From Merdivivens faecigallinarum (GTDB lineage: Bacteria > Bacteroidota > Bacteroidia > Bacteroidales > UBA932), in NCBI GenBank assembly GCA_017695055.1, contig JADILY010000157.1:1-6228 (forward strand): 6,228 nt of DNA. The letters run 5' to 3'. Positions 1 through 6,228 of this stretch are shown one piece after another; positions within the stretch are counted from its first letter, which is position 1; every line of letters starts with the position of its first letter. A program made the position numbers and the translations under genes. The notes beneath the pieces are model-generated. The model was not told the origin of the DNA, did no database searches, and saw nothing but the letters and a program-made list of their open reading frames with translations.

Positions 1-1313
1 GGCTGGCGGTGCCGACAATCATCAGCATGCTGGTGACCGCCCTTTACAATGTGGCAGACACTTATTTCGTGGGAAGGATAGACACGCAAAGCACCGCGGC
101 GGTGGGCATATCGTTCTCGGCAATGTCCGTCATACAGGCGATAGGGTTTTTCTTCGGACACGGGTCGGGGAACTACATCTCAAGGATGCTCGGGGCGAAA
201 GAGACCGGAAATGCCGAAACGATGGCATCGACAGGCCTGTTTTCGTCGTTCGCGACAGGACTCCTGATAGCCGTTGCCGGCATCGCCTTCATCACCCCGC
301 TCTGCTACGCGCTCGGTTCCACGCACACCATACTTCCATACGCAAAAGACTACCTCGGAATAGTGCTGATAGGCACGCCTTTCATGACGGCCTCGCTCAC
401 ACTGAACAACCAGATACGTTTCAAGGGGAATGCCCGGTATGCGATGTTAGGCATCATTTCGGGAGCGGTATTGAACGTGATACTCGACCCGATTCTGATT
501 TTCGGTTTCGGAATGGGAGTGAAAGGGGCGGCGATAGCGACCGTGATAAGCCAGATTACCGGATTCTTCATACTGCTTGCCATCGACCGCCGCACCGGGA
601 CTTTCTCGGTGTCGTTCAAGGCTTTCAGGCCTACGGCAAGGCTGTATGCCGAGATTGTGAAAGGAGGGCTGCCTTCGCTGCTCAGGCAGGGGCTCATGTC
701 GATATCGACGATATTGCTGAACCTGGCAGCGAAAAATTACGGGGACAGCGCGATTGCTGGCATGGCCATCGCAACAAGGGTGATGTACATACTGAACGCA
801 ATAGTGATAGGCCTCGGACAGGGCTACCAGCCGGTCTGCGGTTTCAATTACGGTGCGAAACTGTACGGCCGTGTACGGCAGGGGTTCTGGTTCTGCGTGA
901 AAACCGGCACCCTGTTTTTCCTGATAAGTTCGATTGTCGGCTACATCTTCGCGCCCGAAGTCGTCGCGCTTTTCCGTAAAGGGGATGCCGCGGTGGCGCA
1001 AGTCGGAGCAGCGGCTTTGAGATGGCAGTTGCTTGCCCTGCCTTTCGGGGCCTTCACACTGATAAGCAACATGATGCTCCAGACCATAAGAAAAGCCGGA
1101 AAAGCCGCTTTCCTCGCTTCAGCACGCCAGGGGCTGTTCTTCATCCCCTGCATACTGACTCTGCCCCATCTGCTCGGCATGACCGGAGTCGAGATAAGCC
1201 AGGCCATAGCGGATACGCTTTCATTCATAGTGGCATTGCCGCTCACTCTCGGAACCCTGAAAGAAATGCGCCTCCTTGAACGGAAAGCCCCGGCAGGCAC
1301 TTATGCCGAATGA
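1..1313 (+). CDS. MATE-family multidrug/cation efflux transporter, 5' partial
   Basis: An integral inner-membrane antiporter that would export drugs or other organic cations in exchange for Na+ or H+. The first complete codon in frame is at position 3 (Leu-Ala-Val-Pro). The GTG at 9 is the internal Val of the conserved first-helix motif (PTIISMLVTALYNVADTYF), not a start, so roughly 20 N-terminal residues lie outside the window. Numbering from the GTG, about 434 residues are visible, close to the usual 440-460 of the family. Family signs are the NVILDP motif (156-161) followed by a Gly-rich loop and helix, the second-half GLGQGYQP motif (268-275) and an R-x-x-x-F-x-x-P motif (373-380). The chain is almost entirely hydrophobic helices and ends in a short charged tail. 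The substrate cannot be read from sequence. It stands alone on the plus strand here, converging on the next gene. Family assignment is firm. Confidence 0.93.
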   Translation, partial: LAVPTIISMLVTALYNVADTYFVGRIDTQSTAAVGISFSAMSVIQAIGFFFGHGSGNYISRMLGAKETGNAETMASTGLFSSFATGLLIAVAGIAFITPLCYALGSTHTILPYAKDYLGIVLIGTPFMTASLTLNNQIRFKGNARYAMLGIISGAVLNVILDPILIFGFGMGVKGAAIATVISQITGFFILLAIDRRTGTFSVSFKAFRPTARLYAEIVKGGLPSLLRQGLMSISTILLNLAAKNYGDSAIAGMAIATRVMYILNAIVIGLGQGYQPVCGFNYGAKLYGRVRQGFWFCVKTGTLFFLISSIVGYIFAPEVVALFRKGDAAVAQVGAAALRWQLLALPFGAFTLISNMMLQTIRKAGKAAFLASARQGLFFIPCILTLPHLLGMTGVEISQAIADTLSFIVALPLTLGTLKEMRLLERKAPAGTYAE

Positions 1314-1317
1314 TTTC

Positions 1318-2244
1318 TCACTCGCACTGAATGATATAGTTCCCGCTTCGGATACATTCGGCCAGGTCTATCCTGTACTCCATGGCCCCATAGCCGGCCC
1401 AATATCCCTGGCCACCGTCGATATTGCTCCTTATTTTCGAATCCACGAAGAAAAACGGATTTCGGGAAAACGAAGCGAGCTCCTCGAAATCATTCCAGTA
1501 ATTGTATGAAACCTCATCGATATGGGCGAATTTTATATTCACCACCTCGTCGGGATAGTAAAACGACTCGAACTCGTCCCATGGTATTTTCACGCCCTTG
1601 TACACAGGCACTTCCGTATCGTCGCCCAACACACTTCCGTTAATCAGGCCGAGAAATGAAGACAGATAGAATTTGTCCTTTCCTTCGATTTTAACGAAAA
1701 ATTTATAATAATTCCCTTCCGCCTTGTCGTCTTCGAAGAACGCGTTTATGCCATAGAGGCTGTCGGCCCCGTCCTTGGGTTCTATCTTGAAAAACGAAAT
1801 CCCGACTGGAGCTGGCACCGTAGTCACGGCAACGGCATGATGTCCGTCGCTGTCAACGGTAAGGGTATATTCCTTCCCGGCCTCGCCCGTCAGTTCCTCG
1901 CTGGTATAGACAAAATCCGGAAGATAATTGTCGTCCTGCCGGCCTGTCAGCACATAATCCCTCTGCCCGTCATTCACGACGACCCTCGCATCCCTTACGG
2001 CGTAATCGTTAAGCACCGACATGTCCTGATATTCCATCGAAGGCTGTATCGTCTTGGACAACAGCACTATGGGGTGGCCGCCGGCATCTATCCAGCCTTC
2101 CACTACGAGCTGTGGCTCGGCATAAATCACGTTGTCCCCGTCGCAACTTCCGCAAAACACTGCCGCAACTGCGAGCAAAGGCGATATCAGCAGGGCTGAC
2201 TTTATGCGGCAAATGGTATTTTTATCCGTTTTCATAACATCCAT
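1318..2244 (-). CDS. DUF4249-type outer-membrane lipoprotein, partner of the upstream TonB receptor
   Basis: A 308-residue protein with a lipoprotein-type N-terminus: basic residues to Lys15, a hydrophobic stretch (17-30), then Cys31-Gly-Ser-Cys34 followed by Asp-Gly-Asp. Cys34 is the likelier lipidated residue, although Cys at -3 is atypical. The mature part matches the DUF4249 pattern: EPQLVVEGWID (43-53), a beta-rich N-terminal region with an EAGKEYTLTV motif (121-130) and a VPAP motif (143-146), and near the end NIDGGQGYWAGYG (274-286). Function is not established for the family. Members are commonly encoded beside TonB-dependent receptors, so a SusD-like capture or lid role is inferred. 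It starts 33 bases after the receptor stop and is probably co-transcribed. ATG at 2244 was taken as the start; ATG at 2235 in the same frame also leaves a complete signal peptide. Upstream, AGGAAAACAGG offers only a poor ribosome-binding match. Confidence 0.85.
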   Translation of the reverse strand: MDVMKTDKNTICRIKSALLISPLLAVAAVFCGSCDGDNVIYAEPQLVVEGWIDAGGHPIVLLSKTIQPSMEYQDMSVLNDYAVRDARVVVNDGQRDYVLTGRQDDNYLPDFVYTSEELTGEAGKEYTLTVDSDGHHAVAVTTVPAPVGISFFKIEPKDGADSLYGINAFFEDDKAEGNYYKFFVKIEGKDKFYLSSFLGLINGSVLGDDTEVPVYKGVKIPWDEFESFYYPDEVVNIKFAHIDEVSYNYWNDFEELASFSRNPFFFVDSKIRSNIDGGQGYWAGYGAMEYRIDLAECIRSGNYIIQCE

Positions 2245-2277
2245 TCTTTTTTTACCTGTTTTCCTGTCAAATGAAAA

Positions 2278-4392
2278 TCAGAATTTATGATAATAACTGA
2301 TGGACGGCACGAGGTTCAGGAAAAACGACATCGGTGCGTATGCGAACCTGTCGCCCTCTATTTTAAGACGGTACATTACATCATTTTTCCTGGCAAGCAC
2401 GTTGTACAGCGAGAAATTGACACCGCACTCCTGGCGCTCGTCCTTGATTATGTTATAATTGACCGACAAATCCAATCTGATATACGGCCTCATCCTGTTG
2501 GCATTGTGCTCCCCGTATTCCGGGACAAGGAACCCAGATGTGATGTAAAACGATTTGGGAGCGGTGAACGGATTTCCGGAAGCGTATACGAAATTGGCCC
2601 CGAAGTCCCATTTTTTCAAATGATAAGTGGCGGTTACCGTAAGCTTGTGCGGACGGTCGTGATTGGCTGGGTACACGGACGGATATTCGGGGTAATCGAA
2701 ACGGCGCAAAGCCCTGGAATAAGAATAGCTGATCCATCCGGTCAGTTTTCCCGACTGCTTGTGGAGCATGATGCTTGCCCCGTAATTGGTACCGCGGCCT
2801 TTGAGCAAAGCGTCTTCGAGGCTGTAGGACGAATTGAGGAAATCGAAAAGGTCCCCTTTGTATTCTACCTGATTGTACAGTTTCTTATAATAAAGTTCCG
2901 CCGAAAGGGCAAGTCCTCCGTTCAGGAACACCGCCTCATAGCCGAGTGATACGTACTGCGAAATCTGAGGACGGCTCAGTTCCCCGCTCAGGAACCAGAA
3001 TTCGGTCGGCAGGCCTATCCCTGTCAGCCCTGTCTGGAAAAGGTACTGGTGCTGCCAGCCGTAACCGAGGGTAATGGCTCCGTAAGGCGGCATCAGATAC
3101 GAAAGAGAGACGGACGGAGAGAGACCCCAGAAAAATTTCCGTTCAGGTGTCATGAATGCCGAACCTGTCAGCCCGGCCTCCACCTTCCATTTGTAATTGA
3201 AGGTCCGGCTATAATTCGTATAGAGTGAAAGTTCGAGACCCGTCTGGCGCTCCTGGCTATAGTCCGACTCATTGTACGTACCTGTCAGCTGCGGATTCTG
3301 AGGCAGGACATGGTACCATGTCGCATTCAGTCCGGAATGGAAATCCCCGTGCGCCACTTCGGCCTTATATCCGATGCTTTCGATATGCGACGGCATTTTG
3401 AGGTCGAGCTCATCCTGAATGAGCGACATGTTGAAACGGAAACCGGAATTGAACCATGTCTGGACAAGTTTTACCTTATCGCTGAAAACATGTTCCCAAT
3501 GCACCGCCTCAAGATGGTTTCCCCACCGCATACCGGCCTTCGCATCGTAGTGTATCTCGGTCAGCGAAGCATAATCACGCCCGAAATAGAAGTCGGCCCA
3601 TACCTTGTCGTTGTCTCCCGGGGCAAAGAACCATGTCATATTGTAGTCCCCGAAATCATACCTTATCGGAGAGCCGTCGAGTTTGAGCCAACGCTTGTAA
3701 AGAAGGTTCAGATAAGACTGCCTCGCCGATATGAACAGACCTCCCTTCTTGCCGAGAGGAATCTTCAGGGTACCCTGTGCGGACATGATTCCCACATTCA
3801 CTTCCCCGCCTACCTTGGCAGGCACCTCGGACGGCAATTCCATACGTATCATACCGCCTATCATATTGGCATTCTTCGGGCCGGTCGCTCCGGTAAAGGT
3901 CATTTTGGGAAAATGCGAAGGATTGAACACGGAGAAGAAGCCGAAAAGGTGGCTTACCCCGTAAAGGGGCACACCGGCTATGGACACGTCGTTGTGGGCG
4001 TTGTCGCAACCCTGGATATAGATGCCCGTATCGAATTCCGAATTGGTCTGCACTCCGGGAAGAGACTGGAGATACCTCAACGGGTCCGAGTTCCCGAGAA
4101 CCTTCGGAAAAGCGTTTATCATGTCGAGGTCGACATCTATTTTCGACAACATCGTCCCCCTCATCGAGGAGGTAGGCCTTTCGTAAACGACTGTGGCCCT
4201 ATCGATTTTGAAAATTATGGTATCACCGTCCAAAATATAGCTCTCCGTACCGTAGCTTTCGGTACTGTCGGCAACAACCTGAACGCCATGCGGCACCGGA
4301 GCCGCCGAACAATAAAACATTCCCCATAGCGATACTATGGGGAAGATTACGGCAAATGCCATTACTGAACGATGGCTTCTTTTGCTCATCAT
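2278..4392 (-). CDS. TonB-dependent outer-membrane receptor (plug plus barrel, no CarboxypepD_reg domain)
   Basis: A 704-residue outer-membrane transporter that would take up a substrate using energy passed by TonB-ExbBD. The signal peptide has basic residues 4-8, a hydrophobic core (10-28) and a probable cleavage site near Ser-Ala-Ala (29-31). A short acidic linker leads to ATVVYERP (66-73), the likely TonB-box region. The plug (about 75-190) shows SDPLRYLQSLPGV (102-114), GIYIQG (123-128), the SIAGVPLYG loop (137-145) and HLFGFFSVFNP (148-158). The remainder is a barrel rich in alternating aromatic strands, with NHDRPHKL (577-584), RPYIRLDL (635-642) and a C-terminal Phe, the usual outer-membrane-protein end signal. 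The HLFGFFSVFN motif and the downstream DUF4249 gene fit the same known receptor subfamily. Two adjacent ATGs (4392 and 4389) could start it; neither has a Shine-Dalgarno sequence. The ligand is unknown. A strong hairpin lies within codons 17-25. Confidence 0.92.
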   Translation of the reverse strand: MMSKRSHRSVMAFAVIFPIVSLWGMFYCSAAPVPHGVQVVADSTESYGTESYILDGDTIIFKIDRATVVYERPTSSMRGTMLSKIDVDLDMINAFPKVLGNSDPLRYLQSLPGVQTNSEFDTGIYIQGCDNAHNDVSIAGVPLYGVSHLFGFFSVFNPSHFPKMTFTGATGPKNANMIGGMIRMELPSEVPAKVGGEVNVGIMSAQGTLKIPLGKKGGLFISARQSYLNLLYKRWLKLDGSPIRYDFGDYNMTWFFAPGDNDKVWADFYFGRDYASLTEIHYDAKAGMRWGNHLEAVHWEHVFSDKVKLVQTWFNSGFRFNMSLIQDELDLKMPSHIESIGYKAEVAHGDFHSGLNATWYHVLPQNPQLTGTYNESDYSQERQTGLELSLYTNYSRTFNYKWKVEAGLTGSAFMTPERKFFWGLSPSVSLSYLMPPYGAITLGYGWQHQYLFQTGLTGIGLPTEFWFLSGELSRPQISQYVSLGYEAVFLNGGLALSAELYYKKLYNQVEYKGDLFDFLNSSYSLEDALLKGRGTNYGASIMLHKQSGKLTGWISYSYSRALRRFDYPEYPSVYPANHDRPHKLTVTATYHLKKWDFGANFVYASGNPFTAPKSFYITSGFLVPEYGEHNANRMRPYIRLDLSVNYNIIKDERQECGVNFSLYNVLARKNDVMYRLKIEGDRFAYAPMSFFLNLVPSISYYHKF
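4320..4344 (-). promoter_or_regulatory. Perfect 10-bp hairpin with U-rich tail inside receptor signal-peptide codons (possible attenuator)
   Basis: On the plus strand TTCCCCATAG (4320-4329) and CTATGGGGAA (4335-4344) are exact reverse complements separated by five bases. The mRNA of the receptor gene (minus strand) folds the same way, and the bases just after the stem read TGTTTTATTGTT, so the element resembles an intrinsic terminator. It begins 48 bases after the first base of the start codon and encodes residues 17-25 of the signal peptide. The structure is seen directly; a role in premature termination or translational pausing is inference, and coding constraint plus chance is the alternative. 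Confidence 0.4.
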
Positions 4393-4418
4393 AGGTATCG
4401 CTGATTGTTTTCAAGGCG

Positions 4419-4448
4419 CTAAGATAGTAAATATTTTCCATATTCACC
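4419..4448 (-). promoter_or_regulatory. Candidate Bacteroidota-type promoter for the receptor/lipoprotein operon
   Basis: On the minus strand TATCTTAG (4426-4419) matches the Bacteroidota -7 consensus TAnnTTTG at all but one position. A weak -33 element, GGTG (4448-4445), lies 18 bases upstream against the consensus TTTG. The -7 box ends 26 bases before the receptor ATG, giving a short leader. The gap between the ATPase stop and receptor start is AT-rich around this site. The poor -33 match keeps this tentative; an alternative is readthrough from the ABC genes. Confidence 0.35.
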
Positions 4449-4469
4449 CGCCACCCGAATTTTTCGTAA

Positions 4470-4489
4470 CTTCCGTAATTTTCCGGAAG
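4470..4489 (-). terminator. Weak hairpin just after the ABC ATPase stop codon
   Basis: CTTCCG (4470-4475) and CGGAAG (4484-4489) form a 6-bp stem with an 8-base loop, starting five bases past the ATPase stop codon on the minus strand. The bases after the stem (TTACGAAAAATTCG) are not a proper U-tract, so termination would be partial at best. Its position at the end of the ABC genes and before the candidate receptor promoter is the main support. Confidence 0.27.
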
Positions 4490-4494
4490 AAACT

Positions 4495-5169
4495 CTACAG
4501 CTCGGCCTTGTCCACAATCTTACCGTCGAAGAGGTTGATTACCCTGTGGGCATAGCCTGCATCACGCTGGGAGTGTGTAACCATGACGATGGTAGTGCCC
4601 TCGGCGTTGAGTTCGCTCAACAGTTTCATTACTTCGATACCGTTCTTGGAGTCGAGGTTACCGGTAGGCTCGTCGGCAAGAATCAGCTTAGGGTTGCTGA
4701 CAACCGCGCGGGCGATGGCGACACGCTGCTGCTGACCTCCGGACAACTGCTGAGGGAAGTGCTTTGCACGGTGCTGGATGTCCATGCGCACAAGCATGTC
4801 GTTGACAAGGCGTTTGCGCTCGGATGCCTTCACTTTCATGTAAATCAGAGGAAGTTCCACGTTTTCATAGACTGTCAGTTCGTCAATCAGGTTAAAACTC
4901 TGGAAAACGAAGCCTATGTTACCCTTGCGGTACATCGTGCGCTCGCGTTCGCGGAGTTTGCCTACTTCCTTGCCGAGCAACTCGTATGAGCCGGATGTCG
5001 GGTTGTCAAGGAGGCCGAGGATATTAAGGAGGGTCGATTTGCCGCAACCCGAAGGGCCCATGACGGCCACGAATTCGCCCTGCCTGATTTCAAATGAAAC
5101 ATTGTCCAATGCGACTGTCTCGATTTCTTCCGTACGGAAGACTTTGCACAAATCAGTAACTTTAATCAT
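4495..5169 (-). CDS. ABC transporter ATP-binding protein, LolD/MacB-like
   Basis: A 224-residue cytoplasmic ATPase, the usual length for a stand-alone LolD-type subunit. All nucleotide-binding motifs are present: Walker A GPSGCGKST (38-46), Q-loop Gln90 in FVFQ, signature LSGGQ (142-146), Walker B LILADE (162-167) with catalytic Glu167, D-loop NLDS (171-174) and H-loop His199. The run VFQSFNLIDELTVYENV (88-104) is typical of the LolD/MacB/FtsE class that drives FtsX-fold permeases. The gene starts 25 bases after the permease stop on the same strand, so the two almost certainly form one operon and one complex. No Shine-Dalgarno sequence is visible; the leader is AT-rich. Lipoprotein release, macrolide or peptide efflux, and cell-wall signalling are all possible for the class; the sequence does not decide among them, so no gene symbol is given. 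Confidence 0.95.
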   Translation of the reverse strand: MIKVTDLCKVFRTEEIETVALDNVSFEIRQGEFVAVMGPSGCGKSTLLNILGLLDNPTSGSYELLGKEVGKLRERERTMYRKGNIGFVFQSFNLIDELTVYENVELPLIYMKVKASERKRLVNDMLVRMDIQHRAKHFPQQLSGGQQQRVAIARAVVSNPKLILADEPTGNLDSKNGIEVMKLLSELNAEGTTIVMVTHSQRDAGYAHRVINLFDGKIVDKAEL

Positions 5170-5194
5170 AATCCAAATATTTTTAATGTGTTAA

Positions 5195-6228
5195 TCATTC
5201 TGTTTTCAACGCCTCATGAGGATTTTCCGCAACGGCCTTCATTGTCTGCCACAATACCGTGAGGACTGCCATCACCGCCGTAAAGATTCCTGCTGCGGCG
5301 AATATCCACCAGTGCAGGCCTATCCTGTAACTGAACTGTTCCAACCAGCGCGACAGGAGCCAGTACGACACAGGGACGGCCGCTACAAATGCCACGCCGA
5401 CTATGGCAAGGAACGACGACAGGATTCTCCAGAGCATCTGCCTGCGGCTGCTGCCCATTATCTTGCGCAATGCTATACTCTTGCGTTCCTGCCGCACATA
5501 ATAAGTCGATATGGCCAGAAGTCCGAGCGAGGAAACTATTATCGCCAGGACGGTAAAGACCGAAACTACAATCAGCACCCTTTGCTGGTCCTTCATGAAC
5601 ATCCTGATTTCATCCTCGATATACGAGGCTTCAAGCTCCCTTTCAGGCAACACCCTGTTGTAAGCCTCGGAAATCTGTCTGTACGCATCATCCGGGTCTC
5701 CGGTAATCTTCACAAGGACATTCCAAGGAAAATTCCCTTCCGGAAGGTCGCCGTAATTCATTATCATCGCGGCAGACTGGTCGTAAAGCACCGGCCTGAT
5801 TTTAAAATCATAATATATTCCGCCTATGTCATACCTGCGCGACCAGGTATCATCACCCACTGTAAAGTAGACAGTGTCCTCGCCTATGCCGAGTTCCTTG
5901 AAAGCATATTCGTTCAGCCACCATGCTTCGGTCGCAAGATGATTGTCCTGCTTGATTTGCAGGCCGAGGATATTGAAATAAGCGCTGTCGCCCTGGATCA
6001 TCTGGAATGACACCATGCCTCCGTTATAGGACATGGTATTGTTATTTGAGCCGTAAAGCGGCGTACCGTAACCGAAGCCGACAGACTCGACACAGGAAAG
6101 TTTCAGCAGCTCGTCCCTGAAATTGTATATGGAACGGCTGTCGGCAAAATTGATTTCTGACCGGACATTGAGTATGTTTTCGGTATTGTATCCCAACGGC
6201 GCGTTCACCACGGCGCTGTACTGCAACT
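5195..6228 (-). CDS. ABC transporter permease, FtsX/MacB type, 5' partial (C-terminal part only)
   Basis: The coding frame runs off the right edge. The TTG at 6226 is an internal Leu codon, so the start is outside the window. About 343 residues are visible. Residues 1 to about 214 form a soluble periplasmic MacB_PCD-like domain (for example LGYNTENIL at 11-19). It is followed by the FtsX domain: a helix at about 217-243, a cytoplasmic segment QERKSIALRKIMGSSRRQ (246-263) that matches the coupling helix contacting the ATPase, a helix at about 268-291 and a last helix at about 306-327. It ends in ENPHEALKTE (334-343), the family's usual NP-x-EAL tail. Bacteroidota relatives are generally near 800 residues with two such halves, so this is probably the second half. 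It is co-directional with the ATPase. No periplasmic adaptor or TolC gene is visible, so the substrate stays open. Confidence 0.9.
   Translation of the reverse strand, partial: LQYSAVVNAPLGYNTENILNVRSEINFADSRSIYNFRDELLKLSCVESVGFGYGTPLYGSNNNTMSYNGGMVSFQMIQGDSAYFNILGLQIKQDNHLATEAWWLNEYAFKELGIGEDTVYFTVGDDTWSRRYDIGGIYYDFKIRPVLYDQSAAMIMNYGDLPEGNFPWNVLVKITGDPDDAYRQISEAYNRVLPERELEASYIEDEIRMFMKDQQRVLIVVSVFTVLAIIVSSLGLLAISTYYVRQERKSIALRKIMGSSRRQMLWRILSSFLAIVGVAFVAAVPVSYWLLSRWLEQFSYRIGLHWWIFAAAGIFTAVMAVLTVLWQTMKAVAENPHEALKTE

Noticed and set aside
9..11. GTG as the start codon of the MATE gene
   Set aside because: The frame is open to the window edge and the preceding Leu-Ala fits the conserved first helix, so the true start lies upstream.
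447..1001. A 184-codon minus-strand frame opposite the MATE gene
   Set aside because: Shadow of a clear membrane transporter; low-complexity basic composition and no motif.
1386..1394. CCCCATAGC shared with the receptor hairpin region at 4322-4330
   Set aside because: A nine-base match without the matching second arm, inside DUF4249 coding sequence; consistent with chance.
2287..2949. A 220-codon plus-strand frame opposite the C-terminal part of the receptor
   Set aside because: Antisense shadow of the barrel region; no domain, signal peptide or start context.
3310..4329. A 339-codon open frame on the plus strand opposite the receptor gene
   Set aside because: It lies wholly antisense to a convincingly identified TonB receptor, has no recognisable domain, and its composition is that of a reverse-strand shadow.
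5736..5747. 12-base palindrome CCTTCCGGAAGG inside the permease gene
   Set aside because: A palindrome with no loop in ordinary coding sequence (Leu-Pro-Glu-Gly), with no second copy arranged as a repeat; probably chance.
5216..6010. A 264-codon plus-strand frame opposite the ABC permease
   Set aside because: The opposite strand encodes a clear FtsX domain. This frame is rich in His, Arg and Pro with no family pattern.
6224..6226. TTG as the start codon of the ABC permease
   Set aside because: The visible protein begins inside a periplasmic domain and lacks the N-terminal membrane segments. The frame continues off the window.

Overview
The window looks like chromosomal DNA from a Bacteroidota member, most likely of the order Bacteroidales. 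Four things support this: a DUF4249-type lipoprotein paired with a TonB-dependent receptor, a MacB/FtsX-type permease with its LolD-like ATPase, start codons without clear Shine-Dalgarno sequences, and a candidate promoter resembling the Bacteroidota -33/-7 type. Base composition is moderate (about half GC by eye). The genus cannot be fixed from this window; a gut Bacteroidales such as an Alistipes relative is only a guess.

Layout. Positions 1-1313 (+ strand) hold a MATE-family efflux transporter cut at its 5' end by the window edge. Only 4 bases separate it from the convergent minus-strand block that fills the rest. Read in the direction of transcription (right to left), that block contains: the C-terminal part of an FtsX/MacB-type ABC permease (6228-5195, cut by the right edge); 25 bases on, its ABC ATPase (5169-4495); a 102-base gap with a candidate promoter and a weak hairpin; a TonB-dependent outer membrane receptor (4392-2278); and, 33 bases on, a DUF4249 lipoprotein (2244-1318). 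There is no gene-free stretch over 300 bases. I see no RNA gene, mobile element or CRISPR array.

How the genes work together. The permease and ATPase form an inner-membrane ABC machine of the LolCDE/MacB class, which does mechanical work on periplasmic substrates rather than classical import. The receptor and lipoprotein resemble a two-part outer-membrane importer in the style of SusC/SusD: a TonB-driven barrel plus a surface-exposed or periplasm-facing lipoprotein. Their substrate is unknown. The receptor lacks the N-terminal carboxypeptidase-like domain that many Bacteroidota receptors carry.

The most unusual sequence signal is a perfect 10-bp inverted repeat with a 5-base loop inside the receptor's signal-peptide codons. 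On the mRNA it is followed by a U-rich stretch, so it resembles an intrinsic terminator or attenuator placed inside a coding region. The rest of the window looks like ordinary Bacteroidales gene content; I found no clear case for a wholly new system.
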